Shown piece after piece: positions 50,797-60,600 of a stretch of 64,000 nucleotides of DNA. Origin of the DNA: Acidovorax sp. Root219. Lineage in GTDB: Bacteria > Pseudomonadota > Gammaproteobacteria > Burkholderiales > Burkholderiaceae_C. The notes under the pieces are model-generated. The model was not told the origin of the DNA. It saw nothing but the letters and a program-made list of their open reading frames with translations, and did no database searches. Made by a program: the position numbers and the translations under genes. Every line of letters starts with the position of its first letter. The stretch's first letter is position 1. The stretch lies in contig NZ_LMIJ01000030.1 in assembly GCF_001428665.1 (NCBI RefSeq), positions 1 to 64,000 of the forward strand, written 5' to 3'.

Positions 50797-52095
50797 TCAG
50801 CCGCCGCGGTCGAAGGCGACCTGCCCGCCGACCAGGGTGGTGCGCACACGACCCGGCAGCTCGTAGCCAAGGAAGGGGGTGTGCTTGCCCTGGCTGCGCA
50901 GTGCGTCGCCATGCACCGTCCACGCGGCGGCGGGGTCGAAGATGCACAGGTCGCCCACGCCGCCTTCGACGATCTGGCCCACGCTGGCCTGCAGCGTACC
51001 CAGGGCACTGCCCAGCACGCGGGCCGGGTCGGCCGTGACGGCCGAGAGGGCGCGGCGCAGGGGAATGCCGCTGTCTTGCGACCACTTGAAGGCCAGGCTC
51101 AGCAGCAGCTCCAGGCCGGTGGCGCCAGGCTCGGCCTCGGCGAATGGCAGGGTCTTGGCGTCTTCGTCCACGGGGGTGTGGTCGGACACCAGCACGTCGA
51201 TGGTGCCGTCGGCCAGCGCGGCGCTGAGCGCGTCGCGGTCGCGCTGCTGGCGCAGCGGGGGCGACAGGCGGGCGCGGCTGTCGAAGAAGCCGATGTCCAC
51301 GTCGGTGAGGTGCAGCGAGTTGATGCTGACGTCGGCCGTGACCTTCAGGCCATCGGCCTTGGCGCGGCGGATCAGCTCCACGCCGGCGGCACTGCTGATG
51401 CGGCACAGGTGCACGTGCGCACCGGTGCTGCGCTGCAGCTCGAAGATAGTGTGCAGGGCAATGGTCTCGGCCGCCACGGGCACGCCCGACAGGCCCAGGC
51501 GCGTGGCCAGCGGGCCGCTGGCGGCCACGCCCTTGCCCAGGTGCAGCTCTTGCGGGCGCAGCCACACGGTGTAGCCGAAGGTGGCGGCGTACTGCAGCGC
51601 GCGCTGCGTGACCTGGGTGCTGGCCAGCGGCACCTCGGCCTGGCTGAAGCCGACGCAGCCGGACTCGGTGAGTTCGGCCATTTCGGTCAGCACCTCGCCG
51701 GCCAGGTTGCGGGTGAGCGCGCCCAGGGGGAACAGGCGGCTTTGGTGCAGTTTTTCGGCGCGGAACTTGAGCATCTCCACCAGGCCGGGCTCGTCGAGCA
51801 CAGGGTCGGTGTCGGGCGGGCAGACCAGGCTGGTCACGCCACCGGCCACGGCGGCGGCCATCTCGGATTCGAGCATGCCTTCGTGCTCATGGCCAGGCTC
51901 TCGCAGGCGCGCGGCCAGGTCCACCAGGCCGGGCAGCACGTAGCAGCCGGCGGCATCGATCACGCGGTTGGGCGCAAAGTCAGGCGGCACGCGGTTGATG
52001 CCAACGATGCGGCCTGCCGCCAGGGCGATGCTGCAGGTCTGGTCAAAACCGGATGCGGGGTCGATCACCCGACCGTTCTGGATCAGTATCTTCAT
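50797..52095 (-). CDS. pyrX: Dihydroorotase-like PyrC' (pseudo-dihydroorotase)
   Basis: The 432-residue protein has the dihydroorotase fold but lacks key metal ligands. Where active enzymes have DxHxHxREPG it has '[10 protein letters not shown]', so both histidines are gone. Proteins of this kind in Pseudomonas assemble with PyrB and support its structure without being catalytic. Its ATG overlaps the pyrB stop (ATGA), as expected for a complex partner. A working dihydroorotase must be encoded elsewhere. Confidence 0.88.
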   Translation of the reverse strand: MKILIQNGRVIDPASGFDQTCSIALAAGRIVGINRVPPDFAPNRVIDAAGCYVLPGLVDLAARLREPGHEHEGMLESEMAAAVAGGVTSLVCPPDTDPVLDEPGLVEMLKFRAEKLHQSRLFPLGALTRNLAGEVLTEMAELTESGCVGFSQAEVPLASTQVTQRALQYAATFGYTVWLRPQELHLGKGVAASGPLATRLGLSGVPVAAETIALHTIFELQRSTGAHVHLCRISSAAGVELIRRAKADGLKVTADVSINSLHLTDVDIGFFDSRARLSPPLRQQRDRDALSAALADGTIDVLVSDHTPVDEDAKTLPFAEAEPGATGLELLLSLAFKWSQDSGIPLRRALSAVTADPARVLGSALGTLQASVGQIVEGGVGDLCIFDPAAAWTVHGDALRSQGKHTPFLGYELPGRVRTTLVGGQVAFDRGG

Positions 52096-53054
52096 GCTTC
52101 ATTTCCTGCAACGATGGACATGACGGCCATGCGCACTGCAATGCCGAAGGTCACCTGCGGCAGGATCACGCTCTGCTGGCCGTCGACCACGGCAGAGTCG
52201 ATCTCCACGCCGCGGTTGATGGGGCCGGGGTGCATGACGATGGCGTCGGGCTTGGCCAGCTGCAGCTTTTCCTGCGTGAGGCCGAAGCTCTTGAAATACT
52301 CCTGGCTCGATGGCAGCAGCGCGCCGCTCATGCGCTCGTTCTGCAGGCGCAGGGTGATGACCACGTCGGCGTCCTTGATGCCTTCTTCGAGGGTGTGGCA
52401 CACGCGCACCCCCATCTGCGACATGTCGGACGGCACCAGGGTGCGCGGGCCCACCACGCGCACCTCGGCGCAGCCCAGGGTGGTCAGGCCGTGGATGTCG
52501 GAGCGCGCCACGCGCGAGTGCAGCACATCGCCCACGATGGCCACCGTGAGGTTGCTGAAGTCCTTCTTGTAATGGCGGATGGTGTACATGTCCAGCAGCC
52601 CTTGCGTGGGGTGGGCATGCCGGCCGTCGCCTGCGTTGATCACGTGCACGTGGGGGGCCACGTGCTGGGCGATGAGGTAGGGTGCACCCGATTCGCTGTG
52701 CCGCACCACGAACAGATCGGCCGCCATGGCCGAGAGGTTGGCGATGGTGTCGAGCAGCGATTCGCCCTTGCTGGCGGAGCTGCGCGCGATGTCGAGGTTG
52801 ATCACGTCGGCCGACAGGCGCTTGGCCGCGATCTCGAAGGTGGTGCGTGTGCGCGTGCTGTTCTCGAAGAACAGGTTGAACACGCTCTTGCCGCGCAAGA
52901 GGGGCACCTTCTTGACCTCGCGGTCGTTGACGCTCACGAAGTTGGCGGCGGTGTCGAGGATGTGCGTGACGATGTCGCGCGGCAGGCCTTCAATGGACAG
53001 CAGGTGGACGAGTTCGCCGTGGCCGTTGAGTTGGGGGTTGCGCTTGTGCAGCAC
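52092..53054 (-). CDS. pyrB: Aspartate carbamoyltransferase catalytic subunit
   Basis: The 320-residue enzyme has the carbamoyl-phosphate motif '[12 protein letters not shown]' and '[12 protein letters not shown]', and aspartate-binding segments near 'LQNERMSG'. It makes carbamoyl-aspartate in pyrimidine synthesis. pyrR ends 2 bp upstream and pyrC' overlaps its end. No pyrI regulatory subunit is present; in such bacteria the PyrC' partner replaces it. Confidence 0.95.
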   Translation of the reverse strand: MLHKRNPQLNGHGELVHLLSIEGLPRDIVTHILDTAANFVSVNDREVKKVPLLRGKSVFNLFFENSTRTRTTFEIAAKRLSADVINLDIARSSASKGESLLDTIANLSAMAADLFVVRHSESGAPYLIAQHVAPHVHVINAGDGRHAHPTQGLLDMYTIRHYKKDFSNLTVAIVGDVLHSRVARSDIHGLTTLGCAEVRVVGPRTLVPSDMSQMGVRVCHTLEEGIKDADVVITLRLQNERMSGALLPSSQEYFKSFGLTQEKLQLAKPDAIVMHPGPINRGVEIDSAVVDGQQSVILPQVTFGIAVRMAVMSIVAGNEA

Positions 53055-53056
53055 GG

Positions 53057-53608
53057 TCAGGCCTCTTGGACGGGATGGACTTGGAATTGGAAGACACCCT
53101 GCTCGTCGCGCGCCAAGGCCAGCGATTGGGTGGCCGGCAGCGCCACGCGGGCGGCGGCAAACTCGGCATGCACCGGCAGCTCGCGCCCGCCGCGGTCGAC
53201 CAGCACGGCCAGGCGCACACTGGCGGGGCGGCCGTAGTCGAACAGCTCGTTGAGCACGGCGCGGATGGTGCGGCCGGTGTACAGCACGTCGTCGAGCACG
53301 ATGATGTCGGCGCCGTTGACGTCGAAGGGCAGTGTGGTCTGCGCGCCGGCCGACAGGCCGCGCTGGGCAAAATCGTCGCGATGCATCACCGACGAGAGCA
53401 CGCCGGGGGCGCCTTCGAGGCCCAGGTCTTTCTGCAGGCGCTCGGCCAGCCAGGCGCCGCCCGAGGCGATGCCCGCCAGGCGCGTGCTGCCGGGGCTCAT
53501 CATGCTGCGCACGCCGCGCAGCAGCTCGCGGTACAAGGCCTCGGCGTCGAGCACCAAGCTGCCGCCGGATGCGGCAGGTGCGCCCGATGAGGGGGTCGTC
53601 GTCGTCAT
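53057..53608 (-). CDS. pyrR: Bifunctional pyrimidine regulator / uracil phosphoribosyltransferase PyrR
   Basis: The 183-residue protein has the phosphoribosyltransferase loop '[13 protein letters not shown]' (residues 110-122) and '[19 protein letters not shown]' near residue 40, as in PyrR. PyrR binds UMP and pyr RNA in Gram-positives. In beta-proteobacteria its role in attenuation is less clear, so enzyme activity is the safer part of the call. It sits between ruvX (ATGA overlap) and pyrB. Confidence 0.9.
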   Translation of the reverse strand: MTTTTPSSGAPAASGGSLVLDAEALYRELLRGVRSMMSPGSTRLAGIASGGAWLAERLQKDLGLEGAPGVLSSVMHRDDFAQRGLSAGAQTTLPFDVNGADIIVLDDVLYTGRTIRAVLNELFDYGRPASVRLAVLVDRGGRELPVHAEFAAARVALPATQSLALARDEQGVFQFQVHPVQEA

Positions 53609-54024
53609 GGAAGATTCCTCAAAAACTGTTCCAGGATGATGCAGGCAGAGGCGGCATCGGCATCCTTGGCGCCGCCGGCAAGGGCTTCGGTGGTGCTATA
53701 GCGCTCGTCCACCTCGAACACCTGCAAGCCAAAGCGGCCGCGCAGCTGGCGCCCGAACTTGAGGGCACGCTCGGTGTTATCGTGGCTGGCGCCGTCGGGG
53801 TGGAAGGGCACGCCGATCACCAGGGCGTCGGGCTGCCACTCCTTGATGCGCTGGGCCACCTGCACAAAGCGGGCGTCGCCCTCGGCCTTGATGGTCTCTT
53901 GCGGGCTGGCGCTGCGCAGCAGGCGGTTGCCAGTGGCCACGCCCGTGCGCTTGAGGCCAAAATCGAAAGCTAGAAAGGTCTGGAAATGCGCAGGCACGGC
54001 CGGCTGGGCGGGCAAGCCGGTCAT
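53605..54024 (-). CDS. ruvX: Putative Holliday junction resolvase / pre-16S rRNA nuclease (YqgF)
   Basis: The 139-residue RNase H-like nuclease has the first Asp in '[16 protein letters not shown]', '[13 protein letters not shown]', Asp/Glu in '[12 protein letters not shown]' and a final Asp in '[13 protein letters not shown]'. YqgF/RuvX matures 16S rRNA and has been proposed to resolve Holliday junctions. ATG 54024 overlaps the yqgE stop. Its stop overlaps the pyrR start. Confidence 0.92.
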   Translation of the reverse strand: MTGLPAQPAVPAHFQTFLAFDFGLKRTGVATGNRLLRSASPQETIKAEGDARFVQVAQRIKEWQPDALVIGVPFHPDGASHDNTERALKFGRQLRGRFGLQVFEVDERYSTTEALAGGAKDADAASACIILEQFLRNLP

Positions 54025-54620
54025 GCGTGCCCCGCCTCGGGCGAGAGCATCCAGGCCTGCAGGCCCAGCAGGGCCAGTGCACGGTCGTAACGCTCGGCCA
54101 CGGGGGTATCGAAAATCACCGACAGGTCGGCCGCCACGGTGAGCCAGGCGTTTTCGCCCAATTCGGACTCGAGCTGCCCTTCTCCCCAGGACGAATAGCC
54201 CAGGGTGATGAGCACCCGGCGCGGGCCTGCGCCCGTGGACAGGGCTTCGAGCACGTCCTTGGAGGTGGTCATCTCCAGGCCGCCGGGAATGGTCATGGTG
54301 GAGGCGTAGGCCGATTCGTCGGTCTCTGCCCGGTCCATGAGCATGGGTTCGTGCAGCACGAAGCCGCGCTCGGTCTGCACCGGGCCGCCGGAGAAGACGG
54401 GCGCCGTGCGCAGGTCTTCCCGGCGCAGGGACAGGTCGACCTTGTCGAACAGGCCCTTGAGGGTGATGTCGGTGGGCTTGTTGATGATGAGCCCCAGCGC
54501 GCCACGCTCGCTGTGCTCGCACAGGTAGACCACACTGCGCGCGAAAGACTCATCCTCCAGACCGGGCATCGCGATCAGGAAGTGATGCGTCAGGTTGATG
54601 GGCGCAGAATCGATAGACAT
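54021..54620 (-). CDS. yqgE: YqgE/AlgH family protein
   Basis: The 199-residue protein has the UPF0301 pattern: 'LTHHFLIAMPGLEDESFARSV' at the start, 'LGLIINKPTDITL', 'VFSGGPVQTERGFVLH' and 'GYSSWGEGQLESELGENAW'. Its biochemical role is unknown; AlgH was first linked to alginate regulation. It is the first gene of the operon and overlaps ruvX. A TAAAAT box 8 nt before its ATG suggests a leaderless message. Confidence 0.92.
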   Translation of the reverse strand: MSIDSAPINLTHHFLIAMPGLEDESFARSVVYLCEHSERGALGLIINKPTDITLKGLFDKVDLSLRREDLRTAPVFSGGPVQTERGFVLHEPMLMDRAETDESAYASTMTIPGGLEMTTSKDVLEALSTGAGPRRVLITLGYSSWGEGQLESELGENAWLTVAADLSVIFDTPVAERYDRALALLGLQAWMLSPEAGHA

Positions 54621-54628
54621 ATGTGCCA

Positions 54629-54634
54629 ATTTTA
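54629..54634 (-). promoter_or_regulatory. -10 box close to yqgE start
   Basis: On the minus strand TAAAAT is followed by 8 nt and then the yqgE ATG. With the photolyase start only 23 bp away in the other direction, the -35 would lie inside the photolyase gene. Confidence 0.45.
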
Positions 54635-54643
54635 ACGGTGAAC

Positions 54644-56116
54644 ATGGAGCCCTCTTATTCCACCGGACTCGTCTGGTTCCGCCGCGACCTGCGAGCGACC
54701 GATCACGCCGCCCTCTACCACGCCCTGACCGCATGCCAGAAGGTGCACTGCGCCTTCGTTTTCGACACGGAAATCCTCGACCCCCTGCCCAGAAAGGACC
54801 GGCGCGTGGAGTTCATCCGCGAGTCGCTGGTGGAGCTGGACGAACACCTGCGCACCCTGTCGGGCCACTCCAGCGGGGGACTGATCGTGCTGCACGCGGT
54901 GGCCAGCGATGCCCTGCCCGCCCTGGCCGAGGAACTGAAGGTGGATGCCGTCTACACCAACCACGATGACGAGCCCCAGGCCCTGGCACGCGACAGCCGG
55001 GTGCGCACCCGGCTGGCGGCGGCCGGGCGGGCGTTTCACACCTACAAGGACCACACGCTGTTCGAGCGCAGCGAGGTGCTCACCCAGACCGGCAAGCCCT
55101 ACAGCGTGTTCACGCCCTACAAGAACGCCTGGCTCCGCAAGATCGACGCCTTCTACCTGAAGAGCTACCCCGTGGAACGCCATGCGGGCCGCCTGGCACC
55201 CCGGCCCGAGGCACACCGCAGGGCGGTACCCGGTTTGCAGGCCCTGGGATTCGAGCCGGCAGGGCTGTCGCAACTGGCCCTGCCTGCGGGGGCCAGCGGC
55301 GCGCAGCGCCTGTTCGAGGATTTTCGCCAGCGCGTCGCGCGCTATGAGGACACACGCAACTTTCCGGCCGTCAAGGGGCCGAGCTACCTGAGCGTGCACC
55401 TGCGCTTTGGCACCATCTCCCCGCGCCTGCTGGCCCGCACGGCCCATGCGCTGATGGTGCAGGGCAACCAGGGCGCCGCGACGTGGCTCAGCGAGCTGAT
55501 CTGGCGCGACTTCTACCACCAGATCCTGGCGCACCACCCGCAGGTGGTGGAGCACAGCTTCAAGCCGGCCTATGACGCTATTCGCTGGGAGAGCGGCCCG
55601 GAGGCCAAAGAACTTTTTGCCGCATGGTGCGAGGGCCGCACCGGCTACCCGCTGGTGGATGCGGCCATGGCCCAGATCAACCAGACGGGCTACATGCACA
55701 ACCGCCTGCGCATGGTGGTGGCCAGCTTTCTGGTGAAGGACCTGGGCATCGACTGGCGCTGGGGCGAGGGCTACTTTGCCACCCACCTCAACGACTTCGA
55801 CCTGGCGGCCAACAACGGCGGCTGGCAGTGGGCCAGTTCCAGCGGCTGCGATGCACAGCCCTATTTCCGCATCTTCAACCCGGTGAGCCAGAGCGAGAAG
55901 TTCGACGCCAAGGGCCAGTTCATCCGCAAGTACCTGCCGCAGCTGGCCGGCCTGCCCGATGCGGCCCTGCACGCGCCGTGGGCAGCCAAGCCGCTGGAGC
56001 TGCAGGCAGCCGGGGTGGTGCTGGGCAGCACCTACCCGCACCCCATCGTGGACCACGACGAGGCGCGCAAGCGCACGCTGCAACGGTATGCCGTGGTGAA
56101 GGCTGCGGCGGACTGA
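54644..56116 (+). CDS. phrB: Deoxyribodipyrimidine photolyase (FAD/folate class)
   Basis: The 490-residue protein has the antenna domain start 'GLVWFRRDLRATDHAAL' and a FAD-binding C-terminal domain with 'GNQGAATWLSELIWRDFYHQI', 'MHNRLRMVVASFLVKDLG', 'NNGGWQWASSSGCDAQPYFR' and the tail 'YPHPIVDHDEAR'. It repairs cyclobutane pyrimidine dimers using light. ATG 54644 is chosen; in-frame GTGs lie at 54623 and 54638. It is divergent from yqgE. Confidence 0.94.
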   Translation: MEPSYSTGLVWFRRDLRATDHAALYHALTACQKVHCAFVFDTEILDPLPRKDRRVEFIRESLVELDEHLRTLSGHSSGGLIVLHAVASDALPALAEELKVDAVYTNHDDEPQALARDSRVRTRLAAAGRAFHTYKDHTLFERSEVLTQTGKPYSVFTPYKNAWLRKIDAFYLKSYPVERHAGRLAPRPEAHRRAVPGLQALGFEPAGLSQLALPAGASGAQRLFEDFRQRVARYEDTRNFPAVKGPSYLSVHLRFGTISPRLLARTAHALMVQGNQGAATWLSELIWRDFYHQILAHHPQVVEHSFKPAYDAIRWESGPEAKELFAAWCEGRTGYPLVDAAMAQINQTGYMHNRLRMVVASFLVKDLGIDWRWGEGYFATHLNDFDLAANNGGWQWASSSGCDAQPYFRIFNPVSQSEKFDAKGQFIRKYLPQLAGLPDAALHAPWAAKPLELQAAGVVLGSTYPHPIVDHDEARKRTLQRYAVVKAAAD

Positions 56117-56268
56117 GAATCATCGCCAACCTTAAAGAGTGGGGTGAGCCAGAAGGCTATCCACCTGGCGTAAACCACCAAAACTGGCGCTGCCCAGGCC
56201 AGTGCCCCCGTGCAAGGGCCGCCCCGCCGCACTGGGGGCGTCCCCCTGGGGGGCTGAGTGCCGCGGCT

Positions 56269-56292
56269 CCAAGCCTGCCTGCGCAGGCTTGG
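56269..56292. terminator. Hairpin between photolyase and pilU
   Basis: CCAAGCCTGC (56269-56278) and GCAGGCTTGG (56283-56292) form a perfect 10-bp stem with a 4-nt loop. It lies between convergent genes. No T-tract follows on either side, so termination is plausible but not proven. Confidence 0.55.
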
Positions 56293-56354
56293 ACGGCAAC
56301 GAAGAGCGTCCGCCTCTTTCGGGCGCACTGAGGCGCGAGGCGACTCAGGGGGTA

Positions 56355-57506
56355 TCAAAACCTCGAGTCGCGCGGCTTCTCGGCCATCTGCATGCCGCCA
56401 TCGTCGATGGCCAGTGAATTGCCAGATGCCAGGCGCAGGCGCAGGGTGACATCGGTGCGGTTGTCGGCATTGGCCACGGCCTCGGCCGGAGTGATGGAGC
56501 CGGCCTCCACCAGGGCCAGCAGCGATTGGTCGAAGCTGCCCATGCCCTGCTCGGTGCCGCGGATGATGGCGGTCTTGAGCTCGTCGACCTGGCCCTTCTG
56601 GATCAGGTCGGCCACATAGGGCGTGAGCAGCATGACCTCGGTGGCAGGCACCAGGGTGCCCTTGACGCTCTTGATCAGGCGCTGCGCGACGACGGCCTTC
56701 AGGCTCAGCGACAGATCCATCAGCAGCTGCTGGTGGGCCGTCTCGGGAAAGAAGTTCAAGATGCGCTGCACCGACTGGCTGGCGTTGTGCGCATGCAGGG
56801 TGGACACGCACAGGTGGCCCGACTGGGCGTAATGCAGCGCATGCTGCATGGTGGCGCGGTCGCGGATCTCGCCGATCAGGATCACGCTGGGTGCCTCGCG
56901 CATGGCGCGGCGCAGGGCCTCGTCGTACGACAGCGTATCGAGCCCCACTTCGCGCTGGGTGACCAGGGACTTCTTGTGGTTGTGCAGGTACTCGATGGGG
57001 TCCTCGATGGTGAGGATGTGCCCGTTGGCGTGCTCGTTGCGGTGGTCCAGCATGGCCGCCAGCGTGGTGGTCTTGCCCGAACCGGCGGCCCCCACGGTCA
57101 GGATCAGCCCGCCGTTCAGGAACGCCAGCTGCTTGAGCACGGGTGGCAGGCCCAGTTGGTCAAGCTGCGGAATGTTCGACACCACATGCCGCACCACGAT
57201 GCCGACCTGGCCGCGCTGCATGTGGATGTTGAAGCGAAAGCGCTCGCCGTCCGGCGTGGTGTACGAGAGGTCGCACTCCATGGTGGCTTCGAACTCCTCG
57301 CGCTGCGCCTTGCGCATCACCGAGTAGGCCATCATGCGGATATCGTCGGCGCCCAGCACCTGGCGCGAGATGGGCACGTAAAGCCCCTGGCGCTTGACTG
57401 TAGGCGAGGCGCCCGCGAGCAGAAACAGGTCGGACGCGCCTTCGCGCGCCACCAGGCCCAGGCAGGCCAGCAGCCGGCTGTCGCCGGCAGGTGAAGTCGA
57501 CTCCAT
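56355..57506 (-). CDS. pilU: Type IV pilus retraction ATPase PilU
   Basis: The 383-residue hexameric ATPase has Walker A 'GAAGSGKTTT' (around residue 140-148), the Asp box 'ILTIEDPIEYLH', Walker B 'VILIGEIRDRATM' and the His box 'HLCVSTLHAHNAS'. PilT/PilU proteins retract pili; the acidic C-terminal tail and 'LYVPISRQVLG' fit PilU better than PilT. pilT is not in the window. It is the gene after chpA, so pilus retraction and Pil-Chp signalling are linked here. Confidence 0.9.
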   Translation of the reverse strand: MESTSPAGDSRLLACLGLVAREGASDLFLLAGASPTVKRQGLYVPISRQVLGADDIRMMAYSVMRKAQREEFEATMECDLSYTTPDGERFRFNIHMQRGQVGIVVRHVVSNIPQLDQLGLPPVLKQLAFLNGGLILTVGAAGSGKTTTLAAMLDHRNEHANGHILTIEDPIEYLHNHKKSLVTQREVGLDTLSYDEALRRAMREAPSVILIGEIRDRATMQHALHYAQSGHLCVSTLHAHNASQSVQRILNFFPETAHQQLLMDLSLSLKAVVAQRLIKSVKGTLVPATEVMLLTPYVADLIQKGQVDELKTAIIRGTEQGMGSFDQSLLALVEAGSITPAEAVANADNRTDVTLRLRLASGNSLAIDDGGMQMAEKPRDSRF

Positions 57507-57563
57507 CGGTACCTCTGATCAGGCTGACAGACACAAAAAAGCCGCAGGTCCCCACAAACACCA

Positions 57564-57592
57564 ACGCCTGCACCGGTGAGGGATGCAGGCGT
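57564..57592 (-). terminator. Hairpin between chpA and pilU
   Basis: ACGCCTGCA (57564-57572) and TGCAGGCGT (57584-57592) form a perfect 9-bp stem with an 11-nt loop, 11 bp beyond the chpA stop. A T-tract on the minus strand is present only about 25 bp further on, so its strength as a terminator is uncertain. Confidence 0.55.
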
Positions 57593-57603
57593 CGGGTGGT
57601 TTG

Positions 57604-60600
57604 TCAGGCCTCTGCGGCAGCGGCGATGCGGGCGTAGTGCTGAATCAGGCTGAGCAGCTCTTCGTCCGAGTAAGGTTTACCCAGGTAGTGGTTCACCCCG
57701 AGCTCCATCGCGTGCTCGCGGTGCTTCTCGGCAATCCGCGAGGTGATCATGATGATGGGCAGGTCACGCAGTGCACCGTCGGCGCGGATGTTGCGCGCCA
57801 GATCGAAACCGTCCATGCGGGGCATTTCGATGTCCGACAGCACCACCGTGGGGCGCTCGTCCTGCAGTCGTTCCAGCGCTTGCAGGCCGTCTGCGGCCAG
57901 GGCCACGCGGTAGCCTTCGCGCTGCAGCAGGCGCTGCGTGACGCGGCGCACGGTGATGGAATCGTCCACCACCAGGATCAGCGGCACCTGGCTGATGCCC
58001 GATGGCAGCGGCGCAACGGTCGCACCCTTGGCATCCACCCGGTCGGTGACCATCGGCAGGTCGGCGCTGGCAGCACGCACCTGGTCGCCGTACACGGTGG
58101 ACAGCGCCACCGGGTTGTAGATCAGCACCACGGCACCCGAAGCCAGCACGGACATGCCGGCCAGGCCAGGCAAGCGCGACAGCTGCGGCCCGAGGTTCTT
58201 CACCACCACTTCCTGGTTGCCCAGCACTTCGTCCACGTGCATGGCGATGCGCTGCGAGGCGCTTCGGAAGACCACCACGGGGCGGGTCTTGCCGACCGAT
58301 TCATGGCTGCGGGCCGAGGCCTGCAGCAGCGCACCGGCCCAGAAGAAGGGCAGTTGCTCCGTGCCGTCATTGAAGTGGCTGGACTTGTAGGCTTCCTGCA
58401 GGTCGGCCACCGAAGTACGGCGCACGATTTCCACCAGGTTGGCAGGCACCCCGATGGACAGATCGCCGGCACGCAGCATCACCACCTGCGTGACCGCTGT
58501 GGTCAAGGGCAGGATCATGCGGAAGGCAGCGCCCTTGCCGGTTTCGGTCGTGGTCTCGATGCGGCCGCCCAGGGCGTTGATCTCGGAGCGGACCACGTCC
58601 ATGCCGATGCCCCGGCCAGCCAGGCCCGTGACTTCGCTCGCGGTACTGAAACCGGGCGTGAAGATCAGGTTGGCGGCGTCGGCATCGCTCAGGTCCAGGC
58701 CCGGCTCGATGAGCCCCTGGGCAATGGCCTTCTCGCGGATGCGCGGCAGGTTCAGGCCGGCGCCGTCGTCACGGAACTCCACCGACACGTCGTTGCCTTC
58801 GTGGTGCAGGTCGACGGTGATGGTGCCAGATGCCGGCTTGCCGGCGGCCACGCGGGCTTCGGGGTTCTCGATGCCGTGGGCCACGCAGTTGCGCAGCAAG
58901 TGCTCGAAGGCGGGGGTCATGCGGTCCAGCACGCCGCGGTCCATTTCAATGGAGCCGCCGGTGATGTCGAGCTTGATCTGCTTGCCGGTTTCCTTGGACG
59001 CCTGGCGCACCACGGCGTACAGGCGTTCGGCAATGCCTTCGAACTCCACCATGCGGGTGCGCAGCAGATCGCGCTGCAACTCACGCGCCTGGCGGCCCTG
59101 GGCGATCAGGTCGTCTTCGGCACCTTCCATGGTGCGCTGCAGGTTGCGCTGCACGGTGGCCACGTCGTTGACGGACTCGGCCATCATGCGGGTCAGCTCC
59201 TGCACGCGGGTGAAGCGGTCGAACTCCAGCGGGTCGAAGCCAGCAGCCGAGTCCTTGGACAGCGCCAGGCGCGACTGCATCTGCGATTCGGCCTGCACTT
59301 CGATGTCGCGCAGTTGCAGGCGCAGGCGGTCCAGGTTGCCCGACAGGTCGGTCAGTGAGGAACGGAACTGCGACAGGCGCACGTCCAGCCGCGAGCGGCT
59401 GATCATCACCTCGCCCGCCTGGTTGACCAGGCGGTCCAGCAACTGGGCACGCACCCGCACCGACTGGTTCGCCGCGACACGCAGCGGTGCCAGTTGCGAC
59501 GGACCCGCCAAGCGAGCGGCCGGCGCCACGGTGGCAGCGGCAGGTCGTTGTTCCGGGGTACCGGTTGCAGTTCCCGCAGCGGCGGCGGCGGGCTCTGCAG
59601 CCTTGGCAACTGGCGCCTGCGCAGCCACCGGCAGGGTGACGACAGCATCGGCCGGGCCCTGGCTGCCAATGGCGCTCAGGGCGGCGAAGTTGGCCTGCAG
59701 GCCGTCGAAGCTGGCTTGCAGCGGCTCGATCTCGGCGCTGGTGACGGTGTCCACATCGAGCTGCTCGATGGCGGACTCCAGGCGGTGGGCCATTTCGCCC
59801 AGGCGCATGGCACCGGCCAGGCGCGAGCTGCCCTTGAGCGTGTGCAGGGCGCGCAGCACTTCGCTGCGGGCACCCAGGTTGTCGGGGCGCGAGGCCCATT
59901 GGCGCAGGGCGCCACCCAACTGGGGCAGCAGTTCCTGGGCTTCTTCCTCGAAGATCGGGAAGAGGTCGGGATCGATCACGTCGATGACGTCGATGTCATC
60001 GTCAAGGTCGGACGACAACGCCACCGCACGCGCGATGGCGTCGTCCACATCCTGGTCGTGGTCGCTGTCGTGCACCACCGGCGACAGCGCGGGTGCCACA
60101 TGCCCGGTAGGGACCACGGAGAGAGCGGGCGCCACCTCAGCCGCTGCCAGCGCTGCCGCAGCGGAATCCTCAGCCTCGGCCTCGGCATCCCGGACTGGCT
60201 CATCGTCGATCTCATCCTCGATCGGCGTCAGGGTGTTGTCGACCTCGGTCTGCAGGATCTGGCGCAGCGCTTCCAGCACTTCCTGGCTGGGCTCCTTGAG
60301 GAAGCCGGCGGCGAACTGGTGCAGCAGGCGGCGGATGTCTTCCGCCGCATCCATGAAGACTCGGGCCTGTTCTTCAGAGCCGCGCGTCTGCAGCTGTACG
60401 TGCTGCAGCGCATGCTCAAGCACGCGTGCCATTTCGGACAGCGCATTGAAGCCCACCGTGGCGGAGCTGCCCGCCAGCGAATGCGCGAGGGCCACGGCCG
60501 TGTCCGGCAGGGCTTCGTGCAGCTCCAGCGACCATTCCTGCAGGCAGGTAACCAGGCGGCGCGACCATTCGTCGGCTTCGTTCAGGTAGACGTTGTACAG

